This document shows positions 20,548 through 30,903 of a stretch of 64,000 nt of DNA, piece by piece; position 1 is the stretch's first letter; every line of letters begins with the position of its first letter. Position numbers and translations under genes: made by a program. Origin of the DNA: Limnohabitans sp. Jir72 (GTDB taxonomy: Bacteria; Pseudomonadota; Gammaproteobacteria; Burkholderiales; Burkholderiaceae_C); NCBI RefSeq assembly GCF_003063575.1, contig NZ_NESC01000004.1:62001-126000 (forward strand), read 5' to 3'. Below the pieces are notes generated by a model, which was not told the DNA's origin, did not search any database, and saw only the letters and a program-made list of their open reading frames with translations.

Positions 20548-23454
20548 ATGTCTGAACAAAACACCTCATCCAGCACAGACTACCGCACCACGCTGAATCT
20601 GCCGGACACCCCTTTCCCCATGCGCGGCGACCTGCCTAAGCGCGAGCCCGGCTGGGTGAAAGACTGGAACGAAGGCGGCCTGTACAAAAAGCTGCGCGCC
20701 GCCCGCCAGGGCGCCCCGCTGTTTGTGCTGCACGACGGCCCGCCCTATGCCAACGGCAAGCTGCATATCGGTCACGCACTGAACAAAGTGCTGAAAGACA
20801 TGATCGTCAAGTCCAAACAATTGGCGGGCTTTGACGCGCAATACATCCCCGGCTGGGACTGCCACGGCCTGCCGATCGAAAACGCGATCGAAAAACTGCA
20901 CGGCCGCAACCTGAGCCGTGACGACATGCAGGCCAAGAGCCGCGCCTTCGCCACCGAGCAGATCAACCAGCAGCGCGAAGACTTCAAGCGCTTGGGCGTG
21001 CTGGGCGACTGGGAGCGTCCTTACCGCACCATGGACTTTGCCAACGAGGCCGGTGAAATCCGCGCCTTCAAGCGCGTGATCGAGCGCGGCTTTGTCTACC
21101 GTGGCCTGAAACCCGTGTACTGGTGCTTTGACTGCGGCTCTTCGCTGGCCGAGTTCGAGATCGAATACGCTGACAAAAAGAGCGACACGCTGGACGTGGC
21201 CTTTGAAGCCGACGACAACGCGGCCCTTGCCGCCGCCTTTGGCCTGCCCAAGCTGCCTGGCGAGGGCAGTAAAAAGGCTTTTGCCGTCATCTGGACCACC
21301 ACCGCCTGGACCATCCCGGCCAACCAGGCCCTGAACGCCCACCCTGAGCTGGAATACGCCTTGGTGGACACGCCCCGTGGCGTGCTGCTGCTGGCCGCCA
21401 GCCTGGTCGACAAATGCCTGGAGCGCTACAAGCTGCAAGGCACCGTGATCGCCACCGCTGTGGGCGAGAAGCTGCGCGGCCTGGTGTTCCGCCACCCACT
21501 GCACGACACCGCGACCGAAGGTGAAGGCGGCGAAGGGCAAGGTGGCGAATACAGCTACCGCCGCACATCGCCGCTGTACCTGGCCGACTACGTGACCGCC
21601 ACCGACGGCACCGGCCTCGTGCATTCGGCCCCCGCCTATGGCGTGGACGACTTCAACTCCTGCATCGCCAACGGCCTGGCCTACGATGACATCCTGAACC
21701 CCGTGCAAGGCAATGGTGTGTATGCGCCCGAGTTGCCCTTCTTTGGAGGCCAGCACATCTGGAAAGCCTGCGCCCGCGTGATCGAGGTGTTGGGCCAAAG
21801 CGACCGCTTGATGGCCACGGTGGAAATCACCCACAGCTACCCGCATTGCTGGCGCCACAAAACCCCCGTCATCTACCGCGCCGCCGCCCAGTGGTTTGTG
21901 CGCATGGACGAGGGCGAAGGGGTCTTCACAAAAGACAAAGCCCCCAAGACCCTGCGCCAGCTGGCCTTGGACGCCATTGAGCAGACTCAGTTCTATCCGG
22001 AAAACGGTAAATCCCGCCTGCGCGACATGATCGCCAACCGCCCCGACTGGTGCATCTCGCGCCAGCGCTCATGGGGCGTGCCCGTGCCCTTCTTCTTGCA
22101 CAAGGACAGCGGCGAGCTGCACCCGCGCACCATGGATATCCTCGACCAGGCCGCTGACATCGTGGAAAAAGGCGGCATCGAAGCCTGGAGCCGCGTGACG
22201 GTGCAAGACATCTTGGGTGCAGCCGATGCGCCCAGCTACACCAAAAGCACCGACATCCTGGAGGTCTGGTTCGATTCGGGTTCGACCTTCCGCCATGTGC
22301 TGCGCGGTAGCCACAAGGATGCCTATGGCGTGCCCCCCTTCCATGCCGAAGGGCCTGAGGCCGATTTGTACCTGGAAGGCCACGACCAGCACCGCGGCTG
22401 GTTCCACAGCTCGCTGCTGTTGGGCTGCGCCCTCGAAGGCCGTGCGCCCTACAAAGGCCTGTTGACCCACGGTTTTGCCACCGACGGCCAAGGCCGCAAG
22501 ATGAGCAAATCGCTGGGCAACACCGTCGAGCCCCAAACCATCACCTCCAAAATGGGCGCTGAAATCGTTCGCCTGTGGGTCGCCAGCACCGACTATTCGG
22601 GCGACCTGAACATCGACGACAAAATCCTCGCCCGCGTGGTGGACGGCTACCGCCGCATCCGCAACACGCTGCGCTTTTTGATGGCCAACGTGAGCGACTT
22701 CGACCCGGCGCTGGATGCCGTGGCCGACGACCAATTGCTGGAAATCGACCGCTTTGCCTTGGCCCGTGCAGCCCAGCTGCAAGCGGACATCCGCGCCCAC
22801 TTTGACGCTTATGAATTCCACCCCGTGGTCAGCAAGCTGCAGGTTTACTGCTCGGAAGACCTGGGCGCGTTCTACCTGGACGTGCTGAAAGACCGCCTGT
22901 ACACCACCGCGCCCAAGAGCCTGGCGCGCCGCAGCGCACAAACGGCGCTGTACCGCATCACCCACGGCATGCTGCGCTGGATGGCGCCATTCCTGTCGTT
23001 CACCGCCGAGGAAGCCTGGAGCACCTTTGGCAGCTCTGAATCCATCTTCATGGAAACCTTCAGCGACTTCGGCGCAGCCGATGATCAGCTGCTGGCCAAA
23101 TGGAGCCGCATCCGCGAGATCCGCGATCTGGTCAACAAAGACATCGAAGTGGTCCGCACCGCTGGCCAGGTTGGCGCCTCCTTGCAAGCCGAAATCACCG
23201 TGACCGCTCCTGCGGCTGACCACGCCTTGCTGGCCAGTCTGGGCGAGGACATCAAGTTCGTGTTCATCACCTCCAAGGTCACGCTGCAAGCGGGCGAACA
23301 ACTGGCCGTGCAAGTGGCGGCCAGCCAGGCCGTCAAGTGCGAGCGCTGCTGGCATTACGCCGATGACGTGGGTCACGACGCCGCTCACCCTACCCTGTGC
23401 GGGCGTTGCGTGAGCAACCTGCATGGCGCTGGCGAAACCCGCCTGGTGGCCTGA
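20548..23454 (+). CDS. ileS: Isoleucyl-tRNA synthetase
   Basis: [43 protein letters not shown]; start at [13 protein letters not shown]. Confidence 0.96.
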   Translation: MSEQNTSSSTDYRTTLNLPDTPFPMRGDLPKREPGWVKDWNEGGLYKKLRAARQGAPLFVLHDGPPYANGKLHIGHALNKVLKDMIVKSKQLAGFDAQYIPGWDCHGLPIENAIEKLHGRNLSRDDMQAKSRAFATEQINQQREDFKRLGVLGDWERPYRTMDFANEAGEIRAFKRVIERGFVYRGLKPVYWCFDCGSSLAEFEIEYADKKSDTLDVAFEADDNAALAAAFGLPKLPGEGSKKAFAVIWTTTAWTIPANQALNAHPELEYALVDTPRGVLLLAASLVDKCLERYKLQGTVIATAVGEKLRGLVFRHPLHDTATEGEGGEGQGGEYSYRRTSPLYLADYVTATDGTGLVHSAPAYGVDDFNSCIANGLAYDDILNPVQGNGVYAPELPFFGGQHIWKACARVIEVLGQSDRLMATVEITHSYPHCWRHKTPVIYRAAAQWFVRMDEGEGVFTKDKAPKTLRQLALDAIEQTQFYPENGKSRLRDMIANRPDWCISRQRSWGVPVPFFLHKDSGELHPRTMDILDQAADIVEKGGIEAWSRVTVQDILGAADAPSYTKSTDILEVWFDSGSTFRHVLRGSHKDAYGVPPFHAEGPEADLYLEGHDQHRGWFHSSLLLGCALEGRAPYKGLLTHGFATDGQGRKMSKSLGNTVEPQTITSKMGAEIVRLWVASTDYSGDLNIDDKILARVVDGYRRIRNTLRFLMANVSDFDPALDAVADDQLLEIDRFALARAAQLQADIRAHFDAYEFHPVVSKLQVYCSEDLGAFYLDVLKDRLYTTAPKSLARRSAQTALYRITHGMLRWMAPFLSFTAEEAWSTFGSSESIFMETFSDFGAADDQLLAKWSRIREIRDLVNKDIEVVRTAGQVGASLQAEITVTAPAADHALLASLGEDIKFVFITSKVTLQAGEQLAVQVAASQAVKCERCWHYADDVGHDAAHPTLCGRCVSNLHGAGETRLVA

Positions 23455-23480
23455 TCCGGCCTGACCTCGAAAGACACCCC

Positions 23481-23990
23481 ATGGCCAGCTCCAAAAAATT
23501 CGCCAAAAGCGGCTCACGCCACGGTCTGCTGCTCTGGCTGGGCATTGCGCTGCTGGTGCTGCTGATCGACCAGTTCACCAAAGTGCTGATCCTGGGCGCT
23601 TTCCAGCTGGGCGACAGCACCCCGGTCACCTCGTTCTTCAACCTGGTGCGGGTGCACAACCACGGCGCGGCGTTTTCCTTCCTGGCCTCTGCGGGAGGCT
23701 GGCAGCGCTGGTTCTTCACCGGGATTGGCGTGGTGGCCACGCTGTTCATGCTGTGGATGCTGCGCTCACACGCCGGTCAAACCCTGTTTTGCTTGGCGAT
23801 CTCGCTCGTTCTGGGTGGCGCGGTCGGCAACGTGGTGGACCGCCTGTTGCACGGCTATGTGATCGACTTCCTCGACTTCTTCTGGGGCCGCTGGCACTTC
23901 CCGGCCTTCAACATCGCCGACAGCGCCATCACCTTGGGCGCAGGCCTCTTGATCCTGGACGAGATCTTGCGGGTGCGGCGCGGGCGTTGA
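23481..23990 (+). CDS. lspA: Lipoprotein signal peptidase II
   Basis: [61 protein letters not shown]. Confidence 0.95.
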   Translation: MASSKKFAKSGSRHGLLLWLGIALLVLLIDQFTKVLILGAFQLGDSTPVTSFFNLVRVHNHGAAFSFLASAGGWQRWFFTGIGVVATLFMLWMLRSHAGQTLFCLAISLVLGGAVGNVVDRLLHGYVIDFLDFFWGRWHFPAFNIADSAITLGAGLLILDEILRVRRGR

Positions 23991-24021
23991 CCTGGCACAA
24001 CTTGCTCGGGAAAATGCCCAC

Positions 24022-24456
24022 ATGAATCTTCCACGCCTTGATTTGACACCTTTACGCCAAGCACTTGCGTCGCTGGAGGACGGCTTGGATGTCGTACGTG
24101 ATTCAGCGTGGTTCAACCTGCAAAGCGACAAAGTTCGCCACACACTGATCGCTGGCGTGATTCAGAACTTCGAGTTCGTCTATGAAATCAGTACAAAGAT
24201 GCTGCGCCGTCGCCTGGAAATGGACGCACTGAACCCCAGTGAAGTGGACTTTGCGAACTTTCGTGATGTGCTGCGCATCGCTGCAGAAAAAGGCCTGATC
24301 ACGGATGTGCAAGCCTGGTTCGGCTATCGGCAGATGCGCAACATCACAGCACACACCTATGACCACCAAAAAGCCCAGCAAGTCTACGAAGGCACACAAG
24401 CATTCATGATGGATGCCCGCAGTTTGCTGGCCCGGCTGGAAGACGCCATTGACTGA
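24022..24456 (+). CDS. HepT-like HEPN-domain protein (type VII toxin-antitoxin component)
   Basis: HI0074-like nucleotidyltransferase substrate-binding fold; RNITAHTY matches the HEPN RX4HXY motif; followed directly by an MNT gene. Confidence 0.85.
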   Translation: MNLPRLDLTPLRQALASLEDGLDVVRDSAWFNLQSDKVRHTLIAGVIQNFEFVYEISTKMLRRRLEMDALNPSEVDFANFRDVLRIAAEKGLITDVQAWFGYRQMRNITAHTYDHQKAQQVYEGTQAFMMDARSLLARLEDAID

Positions 24457-24469
24457 GCCGCGACACGGC

Positions 24470-24769
24470 ATGAGCGAGCAACAACTGGCGCTCATCCACA
24501 ACATCCTCGCCACGTGGCTGCCCGCACATGAGGTACGTCTGTTTGGATCGCGTGCACGAGGCACATCCAAGCCCTACTCTGACCTTGACCTGGTCATCAT
24601 GGGCGAGACCCCCACGACACTGACCACGATGGGTCAGTTGCATGAGGCCTTTGCCAACAGCGACCTGCCTTGGCGTGTTGACCTGGTGGACTGGGCCAGT
24701 ACATCACCAGATTTCAGGGCGCACATCGCCAATCACAGTGTCCAACTGCCAACGCCCAAGACCCTGTAA
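24470..24769 (+). CDS. MntA-like minimal nucleotidyltransferase (type VII antitoxin component)
   Basis: GSRARGTSKPYSDLDLVI matches GSX10DXD; starts 13 bp after the HepT stop. Confidence 0.85.
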   Translation: MSEQQLALIHNILATWLPAHEVRLFGSRARGTSKPYSDLDLVIMGETPTTLTTMGQLHEAFANSDLPWRVDLVDWASTSPDFRAHIANHSVQLPTPKTL

Positions 24770-24829
24770 AGCGCAGCACCAGCACTTGCGTTAAGCTTTC
24801 GGCCCTGATTGAAAAAAACGGAGACTCCC

Positions 24830-25978
24830 ATGCCCGGCTTGCTGCCCCACATTGACCCCGATGGTCTGCTCGAATTCTCGGTGGTCTACACCGACCGCGC
24901 CCTGAACCACATGTCCAAGCGCTTTGGCGGCGTGATGACCGACATCTCGCGCATGCTCAAAAACGTCTATGGTGCCCACTCGGTGGCCCTGGTGCCTGGC
25001 AGCGGCACTTTTGGCATGGAGTCGGTGGCCCGCCAGTTCGCCACCCACCAGCATGTGATGGTGATCCGCAACGGCTGGTTCAGCTTCCGCTGGACGCAGA
25101 TTTTTGACATGGGCCAAATCCCCAAGAGCCACAGCGTGCTCAAAGCACGCCGCGTCGCCGCTGGCTCACAAGCGGCCTGGGCACCTGCACCGATTGAAGA
25201 AGTCAAAGCCGCCATCGCCGCAGAAAGACCCGCTCTGGTGTTTGCCCCGCACGTGGAAACCTCGGCCGGCATGATCCTGCCCGACGACTACATGAAAGCC
25301 GTGGCCGATGCGGTGCACGCTGTGGGCGGTTTGTTTGTGCTCGACTGCATTGCGTCTGGCGCCATGTGGGTGGACATGAAAGCCACGGGCGTGGATGTGC
25401 TGATCAGCGCTCCACAAAAAGGCTGGAGCAGCTCGCCATGCTGCGCCATGGTCATGCTGAGCGAGCGTGCCCGCCAAGCGATCGACAGCACCACCAGCAC
25501 CACTTTTGCGATGGACCTGAAAAAGTGGCTGCAGGTGATGGAAACATACGAAAGCGGTGCCCACATGTACCACACCACTTTGCCCACCGATGCTTTGCTG
25601 CGCCTGCAAGAAGCCATGTTGGAAACCGAAGCCTACGGCTTTGCCAAAGTGCGCGAAGAACAAATAGCGCTGGGTCGCCAGGTGCGTTCTTTGTTGCTGG
25701 AGCACGGCTTCCCCAGCGTGGCCGCGCCCGGTTTTGAAGCGCCTGGCGTGGTGGTGAGCTACACCACCGACCCCGAGATCCAGAGCAGCAAGAAGTTCTT
25801 GGCCCTGGGCCTGCAAACCGCTGCAGGCGTACCCTTACAGTGCGACGAACCGGCCGACTTCCGCACTTTCCGCATGGGTTTGTTCGGCTTGGACAAATGG
25901 CACCAAGTGCCCCGCACTCTGCAGATCTTGAGTGAAGCACTGGAAACCATCGCACCCAAGGCCAAGCTGGCGGCCTGA
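24830..25978 (+). CDS. Class V aminotransferase (alanine-glyoxylate / 2-aminoethylphosphonate transaminase-like)
   Basis: PGSGTFGMESVARQF, LFVLDCIASGAMWVDMKATGVDVLISAPQKGWSSSPCCAMVML (PLP lysine context). Confidence 0.82.
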   Translation: MPGLLPHIDPDGLLEFSVVYTDRALNHMSKRFGGVMTDISRMLKNVYGAHSVALVPGSGTFGMESVARQFATHQHVMVIRNGWFSFRWTQIFDMGQIPKSHSVLKARRVAAGSQAAWAPAPIEEVKAAIAAERPALVFAPHVETSAGMILPDDYMKAVADAVHAVGGLFVLDCIASGAMWVDMKATGVDVLISAPQKGWSSSPCCAMVMLSERARQAIDSTTSTTFAMDLKKWLQVMETYESGAHMYHTTLPTDALLRLQEAMLETEAYGFAKVREEQIALGRQVRSLLLEHGFPSVAAPGFEAPGVVVSYTTDPEIQSSKKFLALGLQTAAGVPLQCDEPADFRTFRMGLFGLDKWHQVPRTLQILSEALETIAPKAKLAA

Positions 25979-26042
25979 AGTCTGAAGTTTTTCATGTAGA
26001 CGCCCAGCCTGTAGGCGATGGCGCAAAATCAAGAGGGTGTTT

Positions 26043-26117
26043 GTAGGAGCCCACCCCGTGGGCGATGGGCGTGGCACACGCCCTAGAAAACCATCGCCCA
26101 CAGGGGTGGGCTCCTAC
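26043..26117. repeat. REP-like inverted repeat (family A, TAGGAGCCCACCCCTGTGGGCGAT)
   Basis: gtaggagcccaccccgtgggcgat ... atcgcccacaggggtgggctcctac; same sequence recurs at 45.6-46.2 kb. Confidence 0.85.
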
Positions 26118-26142
26118 GAAATCAGCCCAATCGACCGGCCTG

Positions 26143-27126
26143 TCACAAAGTGATGATCGTGCAACCCGTGGTTTTGCGCGCTTCCAGCGCGATGTGCGCA
26201 TCCTGAACGTTGGCCAAGGGGAAGGTCTGGTCAATGTGGATCTTGACCTTGCCGCTGGTGACTGCTTCAAACAAATCATCGGCCATCTCTTGCGTGCTCT
26301 CGCGCGTGGTGATGTGGCTGAACAGGGTCTGGCGCGTCACATACACCGAACCCTTGGGGCCGAGGATGCCCGGCGCAAATGGGGCGACCGGGCCCGAGGC
26401 ATTGCCAAAGCTGGCCATCAAACCAAAAGGTGCCAAGCAGTCGAGTGACTTGTCCCAGGTGTCCTTGCCCACCGAGTCGTAAACCACTTTCACGCCTTTG
26501 CCGCCCGTGATCTCTTTGACTTTGGCCTGGAAGTCTTCGGTCGAATAGTTGATGCAGAACTCGGCACCATTGGCCTTGGCCAATTCGCACTTGGCGTCGT
26601 TGCCGGCCGTGCCAATCATGCGCAAGCCCAAGGCCTTGGCCCACTGGCAAGCGATCAGGCCCACGCCACCGGCAGCGGCATGGAACAACACAAAATCACC
26701 CGCCTTCAAGCCGCCCTGGGGCAGTGTGCGCTTGAGCAGATATTGGGCCGTCAGGCCCTTGAGCATCATGGCTGCGCCCGTCTCGAACGAGATCGCATCG
26801 GGCAGCTTGCACACGCATTTGGCCGGCATCACGCGCACTTCGCAGTAGCTGCCGGGCGGCTGGCTGGCGTACGCCGCGCGGTCACCGACTTTGAGGTGCG
26901 TGACGCCTTCGCCCACGGCTTCGACCACGCCAGAGGCTTCCATGCCCATCTTGAGCGGCATGGGGAGCTGGTACAAACCGCTGCGCTGGTACACGTCGAT
27001 GAAGTTCAGGCCAATGGCCTTGTGGCGGATGCGGATCTCGCCAGGGCCGGGTTCGCCAACGGTGACGTCGACGAGTTTCATGACTTCGGGACCACCGTGT
27101 TGGTCGATCTGGACTGCAAGGCTCAT
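26143..27126 (-). CDS. Quinone oxidoreductase (zinc-independent MDR family)
   Basis: MSLAVQIDQHGGPEVMKLVDV, GLNFIDVYQRSGLY, LFHAAAGGVGLIACQWAKALG. Confidence 0.9.
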   Translation of the reverse strand: MSLAVQIDQHGGPEVMKLVDVTVGEPGPGEIRIRHKAIGLNFIDVYQRSGLYQLPMPLKMGMEASGVVEAVGEGVTHLKVGDRAAYASQPPGSYCEVRVMPAKCVCKLPDAISFETGAAMMLKGLTAQYLLKRTLPQGGLKAGDFVLFHAAAGGVGLIACQWAKALGLRMIGTAGNDAKCELAKANGAEFCINYSTEDFQAKVKEITGGKGVKVVYDSVGKDTWDKSLDCLAPFGLMASFGNASGPVAPFAPGILGPKGSVYVTRQTLFSHITTRESTQEMADDLFEAVTSGKVKIHIDQTFPLANVQDAHIALEARKTTGCTIITL

Positions 27127-27248
27127 GGAGCTTCTCCTGTGGATGTGGAATCAAACGATATGTAACTTTGCCACGAAATCCATGACCGAGCGAACCTGAA
27201 GGACAGCTGCGCGACAGCGGGAAAACCCGAGGTCCGCTACAGTGCGGC

Positions 27249-28148
27249 ATGTCTCAAAAACTTTCTCCGATCACCGCTTTGTTGCTGACGGTGCCGCCGC
27301 TCATGTGGGCTGGCAATGCGGTGGTTGGCCGCTTGGTCACCGACCTGGTCCCGCCGATCACACTCAACTTCTTGCGCTGGTTTGTGGCGCTGTTCATCTT
27401 GCTGCCCCTGGCCTGGAGGGTGCTGCGCCCGCGCAGCGGCTTGTGGTCCCACTGGCGGCGCTTTGGCCTGCTCAGCCTCTTGGGCGTGGGTTGCTACAAC
27501 GCACTGCAATATTTGGCACTGCAAACTTCCACCCCGCTGAACGTGACGCTGGTCGCCGCCAGCGGACCGTTCTGGATGCTCATCATCGGTGCACTGTTTT
27601 TCAAAGCCCCAGTGCGGCGCATGCAGCAGCTGGGTGCCTTGCTGTCCATCAGCGGCGTGCTGGTGGTGCTCTCACGCGGCCAATGGGCTGAACTGATGGC
27701 CGTGCGGCTGGTGGCTGGCGACATGTACGTGCTGCTGGCCACGGCCTGCTGGTCTTTCTACAGCTGGCTGCTGAGCCGCCGTGACGAGCCCGAAGCCATC
27801 CGCAACGACTGGGCGGCCTTTTTGCTGGGACAGGTGGTGTTTGGCTTGGGCTGGTCGGGCCTGTTTGCCGGTCTGGAATGGACATTCACCGACGCCCACA
27901 TCGTGTGGGGCTGGCCCTTGATCACCACCTTGGCCTTCGTGGCCGTGGGTCCGGCCGTGCTGGCCTACCGCTGCTGGGGCTTGGGCATACAGCAAGCAGG
28001 CCCGGCGGTGGCGGGTTTCTTTGCCAACCTCACGCCGCTGTTTGCGGCGGTGCTGTCAGCCGCCTTTTTGGGAGAACTGCCGCACCTGTACCACGTGGCG
28101 GCGTTTGCGCTGATTGTGGGCGGAATTGTGGTGTCAGCAAGGCATTGA
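27249..28148 (+). CDS. DMT/EamA family transporter
   Basis: About ten hydrophobic segments; MWAGNAVVGRLV, NFLRWFVALFILLPLAW. Confidence 0.85.
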   Translation: MSQKLSPITALLLTVPPLMWAGNAVVGRLVTDLVPPITLNFLRWFVALFILLPLAWRVLRPRSGLWSHWRRFGLLSLLGVGCYNALQYLALQTSTPLNVTLVAASGPFWMLIIGALFFKAPVRRMQQLGALLSISGVLVVLSRGQWAELMAVRLVAGDMYVLLATACWSFYSWLLSRRDEPEAIRNDWAAFLLGQVVFGLGWSGLFAGLEWTFTDAHIVWGWPLITTLAFVAVGPAVLAYRCWGLGIQQAGPAVAGFFANLTPLFAAVLSAAFLGELPHLYHVAAFALIVGGIVVSARH

Positions 28149-28235
28149 GCCGCAAGGAGTTTGCTGAGCTGCATCCTGTGCAGCGCGCTTTGCGTCTGTG
28201 CGGTGGTCAGCGTGTTTGGCAAGGCAAGCCCATGA

Positions 28236-28931
28236 TCAGGTTCGAAGCAATACGATGTTTCGATAGCCCAATCGAATCAGCCCCTTGTCTTGAAAACGCC
28301 TCAATTGTTGGTTGACCCTTTGCCGTGATGCCATGACCGCCTGCGCCAAATCGGCTTGGCTGACCCGCAGTTGTACGCCTCCGGGGACTTGTACGCTGTT
28401 GAATTTGGCGATGCGCTCCAAAGTGGCCCAAACCCTTTTTTCAAGCGTGGGCATCACCTGATCGGCCAAAGTGTCAAACAACTGATTGATGCGCAATCCC
28501 AAGATCCGCAACAGGTCCACCGCAACCGAGGCATCTTGACCGATGAGTTCTAACAGCTTGACGCGTTCGATCTGCAGGACTTCGCTCGGCACAGCCGCCA
28601 CCAAATCGGCAGGGTAGGTGGTATCTGCAAAAACTGAACTTAAACCCGAAATTTCTCCGGGCAACATCCAACGCAAGAGTTGTTCCTCGCCATCGAGGGT
28701 CGTCACGCTGACACGCATTCGGCCCTTGACCAGCAACAGGGCCACCGAAATGGACTGCCCGCGACTGAGAACGACCTGACCTGTTTGCCATTGGCGCATC
28801 ACGCCAACTTTCAGCAATGCCTCAGTAGTGCTTGGCGATAGGGCCGAATTTTCGGCCCAAGATTGGGACAAGGCCATGACATCGATGTTCTTGAGATGAG
28901 AACCGCGAAGAGCGGGAGGTACTGAATTCAT
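28236..28931 (-). CDS. Crp/Fnr-family transcriptional regulator
   Basis: cNMP-binding-like beta-roll (GQVVLSRGQSISVALLLVKGRMRVS...LLRWMLPGEISGLSSVF) and C-terminal HTH (VSQADLAQAVMASRQRVNQQLRRFQDKGLIRLGYRNIVL). Confidence 0.85.
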   Translation of the reverse strand: MNSVPPALRGSHLKNIDVMALSQSWAENSALSPSTTEALLKVGVMRQWQTGQVVLSRGQSISVALLLVKGRMRVSVTTLDGEEQLLRWMLPGEISGLSSVFADTTYPADLVAAVPSEVLQIERVKLLELIGQDASVAVDLLRILGLRINQLFDTLADQVMPTLEKRVWATLERIAKFNSVQVPGGVQLRVSQADLAQAVMASRQRVNQQLRRFQDKGLIRLGYRNIVLLRT

Positions 28932-28991
28932 GAAAGGAGGGACATGGATGGCATCGATCGGCTGAGCTCCGATTTTGAGTGCTATCCCTTA

Positions 28992-29013
28992 AATTGTCAC
29001 CCGGGTAACAATT
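28992..29013. promoter_or_regulatory. 22-bp near-perfect palindrome, candidate operator
   Basis: aattgtcacccgggtaacaatt, one mismatched pair; between the Crp/Fnr regulator and the divergent ABC operon. Confidence 0.6.
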
Positions 29014-29085
29014 CGCCGATTCGTTGCGTTTTCAAATGATGTGGACTTGAGTTTTCTCAAGGAATAGCCCTTCATTGGAAACGAC

Positions 29086-30090
29086 ATGACACTCTTTTTC
29101 TCTTCACTCGTCAGAATCGCTTTGAGCCTTGCCGCCCTGACATGGGGTGCCACAGTGATGGCGCAAGTTGAAACCTTGCGCATCCAGGACTACCCAGGTC
29201 TGGGCAACATTCTGGTGCGCGTCGCCGCAGCCAACGGGTACTGCGAAAAAAATGGCCTCAAGTGCGAACTCAAAACCATCCCAGCCGCACCTTTGGGAAT
29301 ACAGACGCTGATGGCAGGTGACATCGATGTCGCTTTTGGTCCGGCAGAGGTGGTGATTCAGGCTTTCAACAAAGGCGCAGATCTCAAGATCATCGGCAGC
29401 GGTTCACGCGGCAACATTTTCTATTTGATGGCTGGCGCTCACATCGAAACACCGAATGCGGCCAAGGGCTACCCGGCAGTGATGGCCGACTTGAAAGGGA
29501 AAAAAATCGGCGTGACCGCGCGTGGCTCTGGTGCTGAATTTCAGTTGCTCGACATGCTCAAAGGCGCAGGCCTGTCCGGCAGTGACGTGACCATCGTGCC
29601 AGTAGGCGCGCCAAACACCGCCTTGCCTGCCATTGCCAACAAACAAATAGACGCACTCATGCTGTTTTCACCCATGGACGGTTTTTGTGTGGCCATGAAA
29701 GTTTGCCGCGTGCTTGTGGACCCCCGCAAGGGAGAAGGTCCCAAAGAGATCACACAACTCAACGGCGCTGCGGGCCCCATGACTGTGCGAGGTGATTTTG
29801 CGCAAAGAAAAGGTGCCACCTTGGACGCATTTGCAAAAGCCATGCGCGAATCTGAAGCTTTTGTTCAAAACCCAGCCAACTTCAGTGCCTTGCTCAAAAT
29901 AGTCAACGACACCTTCAAAATAGACGGGCCTGCAGGTGCCTTGGCCGTAGAGACTTCATTGCGCAATGCCATCAGCAGCTCGGGCTTTTCGCTTGACCCC
30001 AAAGCCTTGCAAGCCGCCGCTGACTATTTACACAAGACTGCACAAATCGATAAAACAGTCGACACCACAAAGCTATTGCAATTGCGTTGA
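29086..30090 (+). CDS. ABC transporter substrate-binding protein (NMT1/TauA/SsuA-like)
   Basis: Signal peptide; RIQDYPGLGNILVRVAAANGYCEKNGL, LMAGDIDVAFGPAEVVIQAFNKGADLKIIGSG, LKGKKIGVTARGSGAEFQ. Confidence 0.85.
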   Translation: MTLFFSSLVRIALSLAALTWGATVMAQVETLRIQDYPGLGNILVRVAAANGYCEKNGLKCELKTIPAAPLGIQTLMAGDIDVAFGPAEVVIQAFNKGADLKIIGSGSRGNIFYLMAGAHIETPNAAKGYPAVMADLKGKKIGVTARGSGAEFQLLDMLKGAGLSGSDVTIVPVGAPNTALPAIANKQIDALMLFSPMDGFCVAMKVCRVLVDPRKGEGPKEITQLNGAAGPMTVRGDFAQRKGATLDAFAKAMRESEAFVQNPANFSALLKIVNDTFKIDGPAGALAVETSLRNAISSSGFSLDPKALQAAADYLHKTAQIDKTVDTTKLLQLR

Positions 30091-30093
30091 TCC

Positions 30094-30903
30094 ATGCACA
30101 ACGTCAACCCAAGCACCGTATCAAATCACACCCTGGGTGCCATCACGGTCGATGGCGTGAGTTTGAGTTTTGATGGGACCAACCCTGTCTTGTTTGACGT
30201 CTCATTGCACATCCAACAAGGTGAATTTGTGTCTTTGGTCGGCCCGAGTGGGTGCGGCAAAACAACGCTGCTCAACATGGCCGCGGGCTTGGTGGCGCAG
30301 ACCGGCAAAGGCAGCATCCAAGTGGCTGGCACCGCGCCAGTGCAAGGCAATCCGCAAGTTGGCTACATGCTGGCCCGCGACAGTCTGTTGCCTTGGAAGA
30401 CGGCATTGGGCAATGCCATGTTTGGCATGCAAGTGCGCGGCGTGCCGCGTGCACAAGCGCAAGAGCGTGCCCAAGCCATGTTGCAAGAGGTGGGTTTGGC
30501 AGGATTTGAAAATGCTTACCCCAAGGCCTTATCACACGGCATGCGCCAGCGGGTGGCGCTGGCCCGTACCTTCGCCTTGGGCTCTTCTGTGCTCTTGATG
30601 GACGAGCCGTTTGGTGCGCTGGATGCACAAACCAAACTGCAATTGGAAGACCTGCTGCTTCGCTTGTGCCAACAACACAAGCAGTCGGTGCTGTTTGTCA
30701 CGCACGATTTGTCTGAGGCTGTCGCCGTGTCTGACCGCGTGGTGGTGATGACTTCGAGACCTGGGCGGATCGTCGCCGACATTGCGATCGATTTGCCACG
30801 TCCGCGGTCTATCCGCGAGTTGCAGAAAGATCCGCACTTTCACGAACTGTATGCGCAGATCTGGTCTCACCTTGAATCTGGCTGGAGCAAACATGAAGGT
30901 TGA
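30094..30903 (+). CDS. ABC transporter ATP-binding protein (SsuB/TauB-like)
   Basis: [67 protein letters not shown]. Confidence 0.9.
   Translation: MHNVNPSTVSNHTLGAITVDGVSLSFDGTNPVLFDVSLHIQQGEFVSLVGPSGCGKTTLLNMAAGLVAQTGKGSIQVAGTAPVQGNPQVGYMLARDSLLPWKTALGNAMFGMQVRGVPRAQAQERAQAMLQEVGLAGFENAYPKALSHGMRQRVALARTFALGSSVLLMDEPFGALDAQTKLQLEDLLLRLCQQHKQSVLFVTHDLSEAVAVSDRVVVMTSRPGRIVADIAIDLPRPRSIRELQKDPHFHELYAQIWSHLESGWSKHEG

Noticed and set aside
20566-21858. 430-aa minus-strand ORF, and 22069..23517 (482 aa)
   Set aside because: Antisense shadows of ileS, no recognisable domains
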